Assembly (NCBI GenBank): GCA_029215795.1
Contig: JARDYH010000004.1
Span: forward strand, 34,042,001-34,106,000
Source of the DNA: Anniella stebbinsi
Taxonomy: Eukaryota > Chordata > Lepidosauria > Squamata > Anniellidae
DNA length: 64,000 nucleotides
Reading direction: 5' to 3'
Part shown: one piece after another, positions 54,497 to 64,000 of the stretch
Position numbering within the stretch: the stretch's first letter is position 1
How the letters are laid out: each line of letters starts with the position of its first letter
Notes under the pieces: generated by a model
Database searches by the model: none
What the model saw: only the letters and a program-made list of their open reading frames with translations
Told to the model about the DNA's origin: nothing
Made by a program: the position numbers and the translations under genes

Positions 54497-55507
54497 ATGA
54501 AGAAGCAGAGACGGCAGAAGCCCTCTATTTCCACCCCCGCCTGGGTAAGACCCATAAAAGAGAGAGGATCAGATCGATTGTGGCATAGATTGGCCCGGGT
54601 CGATTCTCAAGAAATGCCAACTGGGAAAAAATCTCCCGTTAAGGGCTCTGTTTCGCAAACTTCAGAGCCAGCTGCAATTCCAAAGATAGCCAGAGGAGGG
54701 CAGCCAGACCCAATGGAAGAATTAAAGGATGATATAAAAAACATGCTTATTGGATTGGAAGAACGCTTGGCGAAGCGCATCTCAGATACGCAGACTGAAC
54801 TCATGATGGGTTTAAAGCAAGTGGTGATGGATGTTGGAGTGCTCCAGGCAGATACTAAAGTTTTGGCGGGAGTTTGTAAGAAACAGGAAGACCAGCTTTC
54901 TCAACATGAACTACGCCTTATCGCTATGGAGGATCGGGATAGACGGGCTAATATTCGCATTAGAAAATATCCAGAACAAGAAGGAGAGACTTTAAAAGAT
55001 TTAAGAGATACAATTTTGACATGGATAAGAGTACAACTTCCAGATGAGGCCTGGCAGGAAGCTGATCTCGAACGGGTGCATAGAGTTGGTTCTAAGCGTA
55101 AAGGAGTGCTTCCAAGGGACATAATTGTTAAATTTGCAAATTATTATAAAAAAGAAAAATTTATGCAGGCAATCAGACGACAAGCTCAACCAAAGATTCA
55201 AGCAACAGCAATAGAAATCTATCAGGATTTATCGGCGCACACCGTGCAGTGGAGGAAGAGTGTCAAAATTTGTACAGCAGCATTGAGGAAGAAATCGATA
55301 ACCTACAACTGGGGATACCCAGTATTTTTGAGATTCTTCTGGCAAGGGAAGCAAGAAAGAATAACATCGTGCGAGCAGGGAATCGAGCTGTTGGAGAAGT
55401 TGGGCATAATCGATGCCAAGGATCTGGGAGAAATAGTCCAAGTGGAAGGAGCGGTTGGAGGTTCCAGAGATCAACTAGAAGGAGCGGTTGGAGGTTCCAG
55501 TCAATGA
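54497..55507 (+). CDS. L1 ORF1 protein (nucleic-acid-binding chaperone), apparently intact
   Basis: Role, from family knowledge: L1 ORF1p binds L1 RNA in cytoplasmic ribonucleoprotein particles, forms trimers through a coiled coil and acts as a chaperone in target-primed reverse transcription. The 336-residue frame is close to the usual length. It shows a basic start (MKKQRRQK), a heptad-rich coiled coil at about residues 75-150 (MEELKDDIKNMLIGLEERL), an RRM-like core at about 150-240 (DRRANIRIRKYP, LERVHRVG) and a C-terminal domain to about 310 (IYQDLSAHTVQWRK, YNWGYPVFLRFFWQG). The last ~25 residues include a tandem duplication (EGAVGGS twice), a likely lineage-specific tail. No stop or frameshift interrupts it. 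Confidence 0.9.
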   Translation: MKKQRRQKPSISTPAWVRPIKERGSDRLWHRLARVDSQEMPTGKKSPVKGSVSQTSEPAAIPKIARGGQPDPMEELKDDIKNMLIGLEERLAKRISDTQTELMMGLKQVVMDVGVLQADTKVLAGVCKKQEDQLSQHELRLIAMEDRDRRANIRIRKYPEQEGETLKDLRDTILTWIRVQLPDEAWQEADLERVHRVGSKRKGVLPRDIIVKFANYYKKEKFMQAIRRQAQPKIQATAIEIYQDLSAHTVQWRKSVKICTAALRKKSITYNWGYPVFLRFFWQGKQERITSCEQGIELLEKLGIIDAKDLGEIVQVEGAVGGSRDQLEGAVGGSSQ

Positions 55508-55723
55508 AAAGGGATTAGAGGGGGGGGAAAGGAGGGGAGGATCGGACTTTGCTCTGTGGGTTGGGCCATGTTCCCCCCCCCCTGAAGAGTTCTAAAATAA
55601 TTGGGACCAGAGCCCAGATGACTGGTGAGGAGGGGGGTAAAAATGGGGGTGTGGGGGGGAAGGGTGGGGGGGTATGTGTATCACTGACCGAGACCAATTT
55701 AATGATGTGGCTGGAAGTAAGAA
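55508..55723 (+). other. L1 inter-ORF region, strongly G-rich
   Basis: About 215 bp separates the ORFs. It has G-runs near 55518-55540 and 55625-55672 (GAGGAGGGGGGTAAAAATGG, GGGGGGAAGGGTGGGGGGG) with G-quadruplex potential on the coding strand, plus a short run of C at 55575-55582. Confidence 0.7.
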
Positions 55724-58700
55724 ATGGAGAATAGATTGAGATGTGCAACTTTAAATGTTAAGGGGCTAGGAACGGTGGTTAAAAGACGAAGAATTGAAAC
55801 ATTGTTGAAAAGAAAAAAAAATAGATATAATTTTTTTGCAGGAAACCCATCAGATAAAGGAGGGGGCTAATGAGTTAAGAATGAGGGAAGTAGGAGTTTA
55901 TGAAAAGTCATTTGGTACTTCTAAAGCGAGAGGTGTGGCAATAATAATATCGAAGAAATGTGGTATTAATATTCAAAGTATAAAGAAAGATAAGAATGGT
56001 AGGATCCTTATAATTTACTGTACGTTGGAAGAGGAAGAATTTGTGCTGATAAATGTCTATGCTCCAAATGGGAAACAAATTGATTTTATTAAAGAAGTAT
56101 TTAATATGGTGGGAGATTTAGGGAAAAAGAATATTGTGATGGCTGGAGATTATAATATGGTACTAGATAAAGGGAAAGATAGAGATAATATAATAAGAGA
56201 TAGTAGAGGAGAGGGTAAGACAGAATTAGCTAAATTAATGGAGAGGAAAGAATTAATGGATGTATGGAGAGTTGTAAAAGGGCAAGAAAGAAAATATACA
56301 TTTTACTCACCTAGATTTAAGAGCTACTCAAGGATTGATTATATTTTTATATCAAAGAATATGGTACCTAAATTAACAGATTGTGATATTGGAGTAATTA
56401 AGATCACAGACCATGCTCTAGTGATGATGGATATCAAGTTAAAGAAGGATTATAAACAAGCAAAGAGATGGAGAATGGATGGAAGAGTTTTTAAAAATAA
56501 AAACATAGTGGATAAATTAAAAAAGGAAGTGCAGGAAATATGGCAGATAAATGAAAAAGGAGTTAATTCGCAAGGATTATTATGGGATACGATGAAAGCA
56601 GTAATAAGAGGGATCTGTATTAGGGAAATGTCCACACTTAAAAAGCAACAGGAAGTACTTAATAAAAAGGCTGAAGAAGAGATAAGGAGTTTAGAGGAGA
56701 GACTGAGACAGTCAAAAGATAAGTGATTATATGCTCTAATTCAGGCTAAAAAAAAGGAATTGGAGAAAGAAGAAATAGAACAGGTCCAAAAGAATTTATT
56801 ATATTTAAAGAGAGATTTTTTTGAATTTAGTAATAGAAATTCCAGGTTGCTGGCTAGATCCACGCAGTCAGAGAAGGCTAAGAATATGATAGGGACAATA
56901 AGAGATAAGTTAGGAAATAGATGTAATGTAATGAAAGATAAATTTCAGGAATTTTATAAAGATTTATATACTTCAGAGGCGCTTTCACAAGAAAAGATTC
57001 GGGAATATGTAGAAAGGAATTGGAAAACAAGACTGGATGAACAAGATAGGGAGTGTATGGAAGCCTTGGTTACTGACAAAGAAATTGAGGGAATTATTGG
57101 AAAACTAAAAGGAGGTAAGTCTCCAGGGATTGATGGTCTGGGGCCGGAATTTTATAAAATATTTAAAGATATTTTAATACCTAGATTAAAAAAATTATTT
57201 AATAATATAATAGAAGGAGGAATGACCCCGCCATCGTGCGACCAGTCCCTGGTTGTTTTAATACAGAAGCCAGGCAAGGACTTGACAGATCCAGCGTCAT
57301 ATAGACCAATATCTTTAATAAATCAGGATGCAAAAATATTTTCAGCAATTATGGCTAAAAGAATGGGTACATTTATATTTAAATATATTAAAAATGATCA
57401 ATGCAGATTTATTTTAGGTAGGAAAATGCCGAATTTAATTGGGAGAGTTATAAATATAATAAATATTATTAAAAAAAGGAACTTAAAAGCAGGATTATTA
57501 GCTTTAGATATTTTCAAAGCCTTTGATTGCGTGGAATGGCCAGCGTTAAAAATAATATTAAAAACATTTGGGTTTGGACATAAATTTATGGGAGTGATAA
57601 ATCAGATGTATAAAAATAATAAAGCGGAAATAATGGTTAATGATGGGTTAACGCAACAAATAATACTAGCCCGAGGAACTAGGCAAGGATGTCCACTTTC
57701 ACCGATTTTATTTGCAATAGTTATAGAAATTTTAGCAAATGTAATTAGGGAAGATGAAAGATTAAAGGGGATAGGAAGAAAAAACAAGATTAAAGTAAAT
57801 ATGTTTGCGGATGATACGTTATTGACAATAGAAGATCCCCTAGAAAGTGGGGAGACGATTCAGAAACATTTGAGAGAATTTGGGGAAATTACAGGATTAC
57901 AAGTTAACTGGGGGAAGTCAGAAATGATGTTGTATAACTATAACAAGGAAGAGATGGAGAAATGTAAAGCTAAGTTAGGATTAAGACATAAAAATATAAT
58001 AAGATATTTAGGAGTTAATATAGATAAAGAATTAGAAAGAATAGAGGAACTTAATTTTGTAAGCTTAAGAAAAGAGGTAGGGGAGAAATTACAGATTTAT
58101 AGAAAATTAAAACATTCTTGGTTTGGTAGAATAGCGGTTATTAAAATGAAGATATTACCTAAGGTTAATTTTTTGTTTAGAATGCTACCTATTAGAATTT
58201 CAGCAGCTGAGCTTAAAAATTGGCAAAATATGATTAATGCATATTGTAATGGGGATAAAAGAGCTAGGATAAACAAGGGGTTATGGTATAAGACTCAAAA
58301 GAAAGGAGGTTTAGGACTTCCTAACATTAAGAATTACTATATTGCTAATCAGTTAAGATATGTTATTCATGCTATTTTAGGGGAGCAAGATTTGGAATGG
58401 CTGGAATCGCAAACAGTAGAGATAGAATGTAAATTGCGAAATATATTTTTTACCAAAATGCAGAAGAAAGAATGGAAGGTACTGGACAACCCATTATTGG
58501 AAAATATAATATCGATATGGGAGAATTATAGGGGGAAGTTGATACCAGGAGATTCTCCGCTAGCCCCAGTTGTAGTAGTGGGAAACTTCCCAAGAGCATT
58601 AAAATCAGAGATGGAAGCGAGACTGAAAGAACAAGATATTCTTAAGCTAAGGAATTGGATGGCAAAGATGAAAGATAGTGAGCATATTAAAGATTTGTTT

Positions 58701-59558
58701 AAAGGACAGAAGATAGCGTGGTTCAAGTGTCTGCAACTGGTAAAATGGACAGAGGAATGGAGGATAAAAAATAAGAAATGTAGAAATAATACCAGATTTG
58801 AAGATTTAATTGAACAAATAGAAAAAAAAGATGAAGCCAGAGCTAAAAAAGGACTCATTAGCGAGATATATAAAATTTTAATAGAGGAGGAATTTCAGGA
58901 CTCACTTAAGGTTATACAAGAGGTATGGGAAGAAGATATAAGGGAAAAAATTAATGAAGATAATTGGGGGAGGATGTGGAATGTAAGAATGTTGAAATTA
59001 TTGTCGATTAGAATTAAGGAGAATTATTATAAGACAGTTTGGAGATGGTATCTAACACCTGTAAGATTTCACCAGATTGATAAAAAAGTGTCCAAGAATT
59101 GTTGGAGGGGATGTCAGGAGGTTGGGACCTATTTTCATATGTGGTGGAGCTGTGAACAAATACAAAAATTCTGGGAAAAGGTTTTTAAAGAAATAAGTGA
59201 TATAATTGGAAGTAAATTGGAATGAAACCCGAAGCTAGCTCTACTAGCAATATGGGATAGTAGGAATAAGCATATAATTAATAGAGAATTGGTAAACAAC
59301 CTCCTGGCACCCGTTAGAATAATGATTGCTAAAAATTGGAAAGGGCAACGAAGTTATAAAATAGAAGATTGGTATAAAGAAATTTGGGATATAGCATTGA
59401 ATGATATGTTGACATGTAAAATGAAAATAATGAGGGGAATGTCCAGTAAGAGTGATTTTGGAGATATATGGACTCCCTTTTTGGAATATGTTTTAAGATC
59501 GGGAAAGGGACAGTCGCCTTCAAAAGAATCATTAAAATTTTGGAAGGAAGATGGATGA
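55724..59558 (+). pseudogene. L1 ORF2 (endonuclease-reverse transcriptase), broken at three sites
   Basis: ORF2p nicks the target and primes reverse transcription from it. The ATG at 55724 opens with a LNVKGLG endonuclease motif. A one-base gain in an A-run (about 55811-55821) shifts the frame. Beyond it are QETHQIKEG, YAPNGKQIDF, GDYNMVLDKGKDR and ITDHALVMMD, with APE-type catalytic residues conserved. An in-frame TGA lies at 56724-56726. The reverse transcriptase follows: KSPGIDGLGPEF, SYRPISLINQDAKIF, motif A LDIFKAFD, GTRQGCPLSPILFA and FADD at 57803-57814. A C-X3-C-X7-H-X4-C zinc knuckle is near 59100. A second TGA is at 59223-59225, and the frame stays open to 59558. Both TGAs would fit CpG decay of CGA. 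The span matches the usual ~1,275 residues. Confidence 0.92.
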
Positions 59559-59691
59559 ATGTGAGTAGGTCTCGGGGGGGTGCACGGGGGTAGTCGAGGG
59601 AGTTAGTTTGTGTGTTTATATTATGTATTATGTGTATGTTTGTTTTGTTTTGTTGAAAAATTAATAAAAATTATACTAAAAAAAAAAAAAA
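59559..59691 (+). other. L1 3' UTR and poly(A) tail
   Basis: It is about 130 bp, with a G-rich patch (CTCGGGGGGGTGCACGGGGG at 59571), then T/G-rich sequence, AATTAATAAAA as a polyadenylation signal and a terminal A-run from about 59677. Confidence 0.85.
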
Positions 59692-59890
59692 AAAGGTGCA
59701 GGCACTATACTAGTGTGACCCTATACAAAAGAAGGCAGGGCCCCTGCAACTTTAACAGTTGTGATGAAGAGGGAATTTCACCAGGAACTAATTGAATACA
59801 AATGACACTGGCTGAAATTCCCTTTTCTCTACAACTGTTAAAGTTACATGAGCCCAGACCTGGATTTTATCTGGTCACCCTAGTCTTAGT

Positions 59891-62260
59891 TCACTTTTGA
59901 TAACAATTAACCAAAATTTACAAAGTTCTATGTATTCAGGAGAGAAGGAACATTTAAAAATGTGGCTGTGGAAAAAGTGAAACTGACAGATTTGCCCATC
60001 CCAAGCCATGGCACATTGAGTTGTGGGGATGGTCTTGGAAATCATATCATTTTTCTCTTTTATGAGTCAAAGCAACAGGGATATGGGTGCTAAAATTCAG
60101 TTTTAAAACCTTTTTTTAGATTTAACTGCAGATGCTTATCAGATGTGGGCTGTGTATCTTGCAAGTGTTTGCTTTGACTGACGAGAACAAGAAAAAAGGG
60201 AGAAATTTCTCAGGATACCTGGGCTTGTTCACTATAAAGTTGTCCGCATGCATCCTGAGATGTTTCTCCCATTCATCTTAGATGCTTACTCGCCCTGGAC
60301 CCTTGACAGATGAGAAGCCATTCTTGGAGCTTCTGCTTTCTCTCCTTCCGACATCTGAGATCTGACCCCACACTTCAATGATACTCCAGGTCAGGGGAGG
60401 GAATTTATTTCCAGCTGAGAGAGATGCTGATAAGGCTTTGATGGAACTCTCTGGCTGCCCTTCAGGCTCCCTGCTGCGGTTCCTACTGTTTAACACAGGC
60501 CGGTGAACGAAGCAACAGGAGAGCATATCGGTGCTCACTCAGCCTATCAGAGAATAATAAAGGTTAAAAAAGGAAGCTGTCTGCATACTACTCCCAAATT
60601 TTCTATTATTACTGTATCACTATTTTAAAATTGAAAGCAGTGTGCGATGTCTCAAGAGGGGCCATCCATAATGCATTGCCGAGCTGTGTGTAGGGGTTTT
60701 ATATGAAATGTATTTTTATTCAAACCCAGTATATACCACACTAACATTATTAAAAGAAATTGAAGGCCTAGTCTTCTCTCCCTAATATATTCATTATTCA
60801 TGTTATAGTCTTTTAACAAAAAGTAAAGCCAAATACATATTCAATTGGATTTTCCCCCACAAGTTACCTGCTATTCAGCTCTAGCATCCAATGAAGTTGA
60901 AACGTCCTTCCCTTATTATTCCTGTATTAGTTTCTGACAGTTCAATTTCTCTGAGTGCTGTGCATCAGGCAACCCTAAAGAATAGCCATGCAGGTAATTG
61001 CTTTGATCCAAATTTTGTCTTACCAAATCTCTTAGATCTAATGCAGATTGTAGCAGCACAATGTTGACACATTGTGATTCAGCTTTGGCAGGTAATACTG
61101 CAGGGATTTTTCTGCTGAGAACTATTATTGGAAAAGTTCTCAATGGACACAATAAAACATGTTAAAGGCCCCTCTCCTTTCCTCCCCACCCCTGCTGTAA
61201 TTCATTGACAGATGTCCTAATGTTCCATTGATTTAGGTAAGCCCTAGTTTGCACAAGCAACAATGTAGATTGTTGTACATGCAATGATCCTAATGATCAA
61301 ATGGGCTATGTTTCAACAAGCAATTAACAAGTGCTCCAGAATTCAAACAATTTCTTGCTTTCCAAAAATAGGAAGTCATACACATAACCAATAGCTTTTC
61401 TCAAGCATGAGCCATAGCTTGGGAAGAAGCACATGTGTTGCATGCAAAAAGTCTTAAATTCAATCCATGGCATCTTGTAGGGCTATGAAAGACTCCAGTA
61501 TGAAACCCTGGAGATCTGCTGGCAGTCTCTGAGGTTGAAACTGAGTGGGTGTAAGGCAACCAGCTTCCTATGTTCCCAAAAGCTTCACTTCTGGAAACAG
61601 AGATTTCCTGATCTTCAAGCTAGCAGTGGGATCCCCATGCACAGGCACACAGAATATTAGTTTGTGTTGTTTCTAGTACACAATATACTTTGCTTTGATG
61701 CTATGTGTCTTCTATTCATTTCAATTAGGCTTGCATGAGCTTTTTGCTCCCCAAATGAAATTAAACACAAATATCTCCTGTTACCTTCCCTAATCCGTTG
61801 CGTCCTAACCATTTTGTCTTACCATCTAACAGAATTTAGATTATATATTCCTTAAATCAGGCAGCTTTCATTTTTGTTCCCATTACTCAAACACCATGTA
61901 CATTGATGGAGTTATATAAATATCTTCCTTCCTTCCTTCCATCATCTAAACTTGTGTCTGTTTCTTGGAGCACCAGGGATGAGATTACCCAATTTGTGCC
62001 TCCCAGAACCAAACACAGGCCAAATCTGACATTTCTGACTTTGCAATGCATTTCACAAAACAAAATAAAACAAATGTATTTGAAAACATGCCCGCACTGG
62101 GAAAATGCATACGGAAAAATGTGTCCATTTCAAAAGCAAAAAAAACACACTTCAGTCAATGGATACCTATGTACAAAATCTGTATATTTCAAAAACAACC
62201 TTTTTAAATAGGTGCACTTTTTTGCAGAGGTGTACTGCACCATTCAAGGGTCCTTGGTAG
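59891..62260. other. Long unique region, no gene recognised
   Basis: No transposon ends or recognisable domain. A minus-strand frame at 60278-60538 is 86 codons with ordinary composition, no recognisable motif and no clear splice signals. A short (CTTC)n lies near 61925. Parts of 62040-62230 have ATGCATAC and CAAAAACAA motifs like the hAT-related sequence near 46140-46330. Confidence 0.35.
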
Positions 62261-62263
62261 GTA

Positions 62264-62420
62264 TGGTGGAGAAATCCACAAGAGAAAAAAGTGAGATCAG
62301 ATTTCTATGAATCTGACCTGTGGAATCTGCAGCCAATTGGCTTTTCCCAAGTCACATAGATTCCATGGACTTGCAGACTGTTATTTGTTTATTTTTTACT
62401 TTCCACATTTCCCCCCAAAT
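62264..62420. mobile_element. hAT-like element fragment, relative of 41858-42225
   Basis: GTAGGTATGGTGGAGAAATCC at the start, then TATGAATCTGACCTGTGG and GGCTTTTCCCAAGTCACATA, follow the order of 41858-41970. The right terminus was not found. Confidence 0.45.
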
Positions 62421-63207
62421 TTAATCATAGAAAAGATGAAGCTTATCATTAGCATCCCAAATAGTATTTGAGTAGAGGGGATTTGCAGACACATTACTCC
62501 AAATAAAATGGTGCACATAAGGGCAGACTCATCAGTTTGATGAGAAGTGAATACTGCACACTTGAAGAACAAAAGATTTATCTGTTCCATATTCTTTGGA
62601 GTGTCCACATAATAAGAAAACATCAGTGAGGACTTAGAATCAGCTACTAATTTGGCTGTGAAAAGAGGATGATGCGGGGAGGGGGGAACCCTTCCAAACA
62701 TTCTATCAGGCTCCTTGTAGGTAATCGACATGCTAGATTTGAGTGAATCGCCAACGATAATCATATTAACATTTCCATTAGCTTTTTTTTCATCCTGCTC
62801 CTCCAGAGGTTTTATACCTAAATGATTTATCTAGTAGATAAATACATAGATACAGACACATCCTTTAGATTGTTTTCTATGTGGCCAGAAGGAATTTATG
62901 TTCAATTTGGACATAAAACTCCCAAATCATTCAATTTCTTACAAGCCAAGGGTATTATTATACTTTTTATTTTTATAAAAGCCACCATCGTAAAGGAATA
63001 CAAAAACCAAAGAGAGAACTGTGGGGAGGGGAGAGTTCATAACCAGAAAAATCTATACACACAGATTAATCATTGTGCACAATCCTGGATAGATTGGATA
63101 GTCCTGCCTCCAACTTGCAGTGTCTGTATATGTGTTCAACTTGTAAAACAGTCAGTGAATGTGTGGTCATTGAGGGCAGGGCTTAGTGGTGCCACTCCCT
63201 CCCCCAT
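62421..63207. other. Unique AT-rich sequence
   Basis: No feature is recognised. Confidence 0.3.
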
Positions 63208-63216
63208 ACACACACA

Positions 63217-63264
<48 letters not shown>
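63208..63264. repeat. Compound (CA)n(GA)n microsatellite
   Basis: About six CA units followed by about 22 GA units. Confidence 0.95.
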
Positions 63265-63267
<3 letters not shown>

Positions 63268-63375
63268 ACAGACACTGGTTATGTGAATAGAGCTATATAA
63301 TCTCTCCTGATCCAAATTTGGAATTCTAAACAGTGGACCATGATGACTTTGGCTTAGGCTGCTAGGAGTTGTAGA

Positions 63376-63805
63376 CAGGGGTGATGGAGAAATTTGAGAT
63401 GGGCTAAAATTAGTTTGAATTTCTAAGAATCCAACCTGATTTATTCACTGCAGACCGGCATCCTCAGACCCACGGAGTCCATGGACTCCTAGTTGTTTTT
63501 ATTTAAAACTTTCCTGAAATTTATGCAAATTTATTTGAAGGAAAGTATGCAAATTCTGCAGAGACATATGCTACTCTGGAAAATATACACAGCAAAAAGT
63601 TAAATGGAATGGGAAAGAAAACAATGTTATGTACCAACATGAATTAAGTAAATTGCCACAAATCTTCTTACGAAATTATTTGCCTATTTTCTGCATAACG
63701 GAATTCCTTTTTAAAATCTATCTGTGAAATGATGCCAGAAGGAACGACACTACGCAATCCATGAAACATATGCAGGACATGTTTCACAAAATCCGGACAT
63801 CCCTA
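63376..63805. mobile_element. hAT-like element, 430 bp, TSD 7/8
   Basis: It starts CAGGGGTGATGGAGAAATT and ends CCGGACATCCCTA. The flanks are GTTGTAGA (63368-63375) and GTTGCAGA (63806-63813). The body (ATTTATGCAAATTTATTTG, ATATACACAGCAAAAAG) is related to the 41858 and 48240 elements. Confidence 0.7.
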
Positions 63806-63813
63806 GTTGCAGA

Positions 63814-64000
63814 TCAAATCATATGTCTCTGAAAACATAATTTCTCTACTTTGGAAGTAAACCTCAAGCTTCTATATATGATATTTAGGTCACAGTCTAT
63901 TGATAACCCCCAACAGCCTGCAAGGGTTTAAAGATGAACAATCATTTCCTTTTGACAATTTTCAAATACATTAATTTCCAAAAGCAAAAAACAACAACAA
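63814..64000. other. Unique sequence to the window end
   Basis: No feature is recognised; the window ends in an AACAACAA run that may continue beyond it. Confidence 0.3.

Larger units (their letters stand above)
53904..59691 (+). mobile_element. Nearly full-length L1 (LINE-1) retrotransposon, 5.8 kb
   Basis: The element starts TGGGGGCGTGGCTATG and ends in an A-run after AATTAATAAAAATTATAC. A 13-bp direct repeat AAAGGTGCAGGCA occurs at 53891-53903 and 59692-59704. The insertion point, TT/AAAG, fits the L1 endonuclease preference. Order: 5' UTR with two related monomers, ORF1 (54497-55507), a G-rich inter-ORF region, ORF2 (55724-59558, broken), a short 3' UTR and poly(A). The full 5' end and intact ORF1 suggest a fairly recent insertion. 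ORF2 lesions make it inactive. Confidence 0.95.
53764..59882. mobile_element. Family P element, copy 10 (subtype B), split by an L1
   Basis: The left part is 53764-53903 and the right part 59692-59882. The ends are TAGGCTGACC and GGTCACCCTA with a perfect 8-bp TSD GTCTTAGT at 53756-53763 and 59883-59890. Joined across the L1, allowing for the 13-bp L1 target duplication, it gives the usual ~320 bp. Confidence 0.95.

Noticed and set aside
60278..60538. 86-codon minus-strand frame in unique sequence
   Set aside because: No recognisable domain, no clear splice signals and no other support; this length is expected by chance in 64 kb.

Overview
This is vertebrate nuclear DNA, AT-rich overall, with no confident host gene. 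It is intergenic or deep-intronic. The repeats point to a non-avian reptile, most likely a squamate (lizard or snake). They include a nearly full-length L1, CR1 3' ends with ATTCTATG- or TTCTTATG-type tails, L2-like LINE 3' ends with trinucleotide tails, MIR-like tRNA SINEs, and many non-autonomous hAT and Harbinger-like DNA transposons with visible target-site duplications (TSDs). The species call is inference; no database was searched.

The most striking component is a 320-bp palindromic element, called family P here. Seven copies measure 320 bp between their terminal TAGGSTGACC repeats and three more are interrupted or partial. Most full copies are flanked by 8-bp direct repeats, the hAT signature. 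Each copy is a palindrome of palindromes: two inverted ~160-bp units, each foldable on its own. Copies start at 3371, 5782, 7079, 17472, 21694, 31219, 32382, 33708 and 53764, with half or divergent copies at 27480 and 43529.

Layout. 0-10 kb: P copies, a 552-bp hAT-like element (3729-4280), an inverted-repeat element with four 73-bp tandem units (4558-5462), and an L2-like LINE end inside a P copy (7224-7830). 10-25 kb: a Harbinger-like element, a 190-bp retroposon-like insertion with a 16-bp TSD, a five-unit TTAGGG tract, a CR1 end, and a large inverted repeat (19812-20203 / 21309-21693). 25-29 kb: CpG-dense hAT-like elements built from tandem palindromic GC-rich units. 31-34 kb: three P copies, one inside a CR1. 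35.7-38.3 kb: a degraded hAT transposase gene split by a GC-rich hAT-like element. 39.9-42.3 kb: nested CR1 / DNA element / hAT, and a tRNA-like SINE split by a small hAT. 43.5-53.7 kb: a P fragment, SINEs, CR1 and L2-like ends, a solo LTR (47105-47654) and a long hAT-like element with internal tandem repeats. 53.8-59.9 kb: a 5.8-kb L1 inside a P copy, with intact ORF1, an ORF2 broken by one frameshift and two in-frame stops, a 13-bp TSD and a poly(A) tail. 60-64 kb: mostly unique sequence and two more hAT-like ends.

The nesting gives a relative chronology. LINE and SINE ends are older hosts for P and hAT insertions, and the L1 landed in an already inserted P copy. The hAT transposase remnant shows that hAT enzymes once acted in this genome, and they are a plausible past source of mobilisation for the non-autonomous elements. 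Low-confidence coding candidates are a signal-peptide-like ORF at 9979-10134 and an exon-like segment at 44266-44324. Several unique stretches (for example 39060-39580 and 15080-15700) could be conserved regulatory DNA, but this cannot be tested from one sequence.
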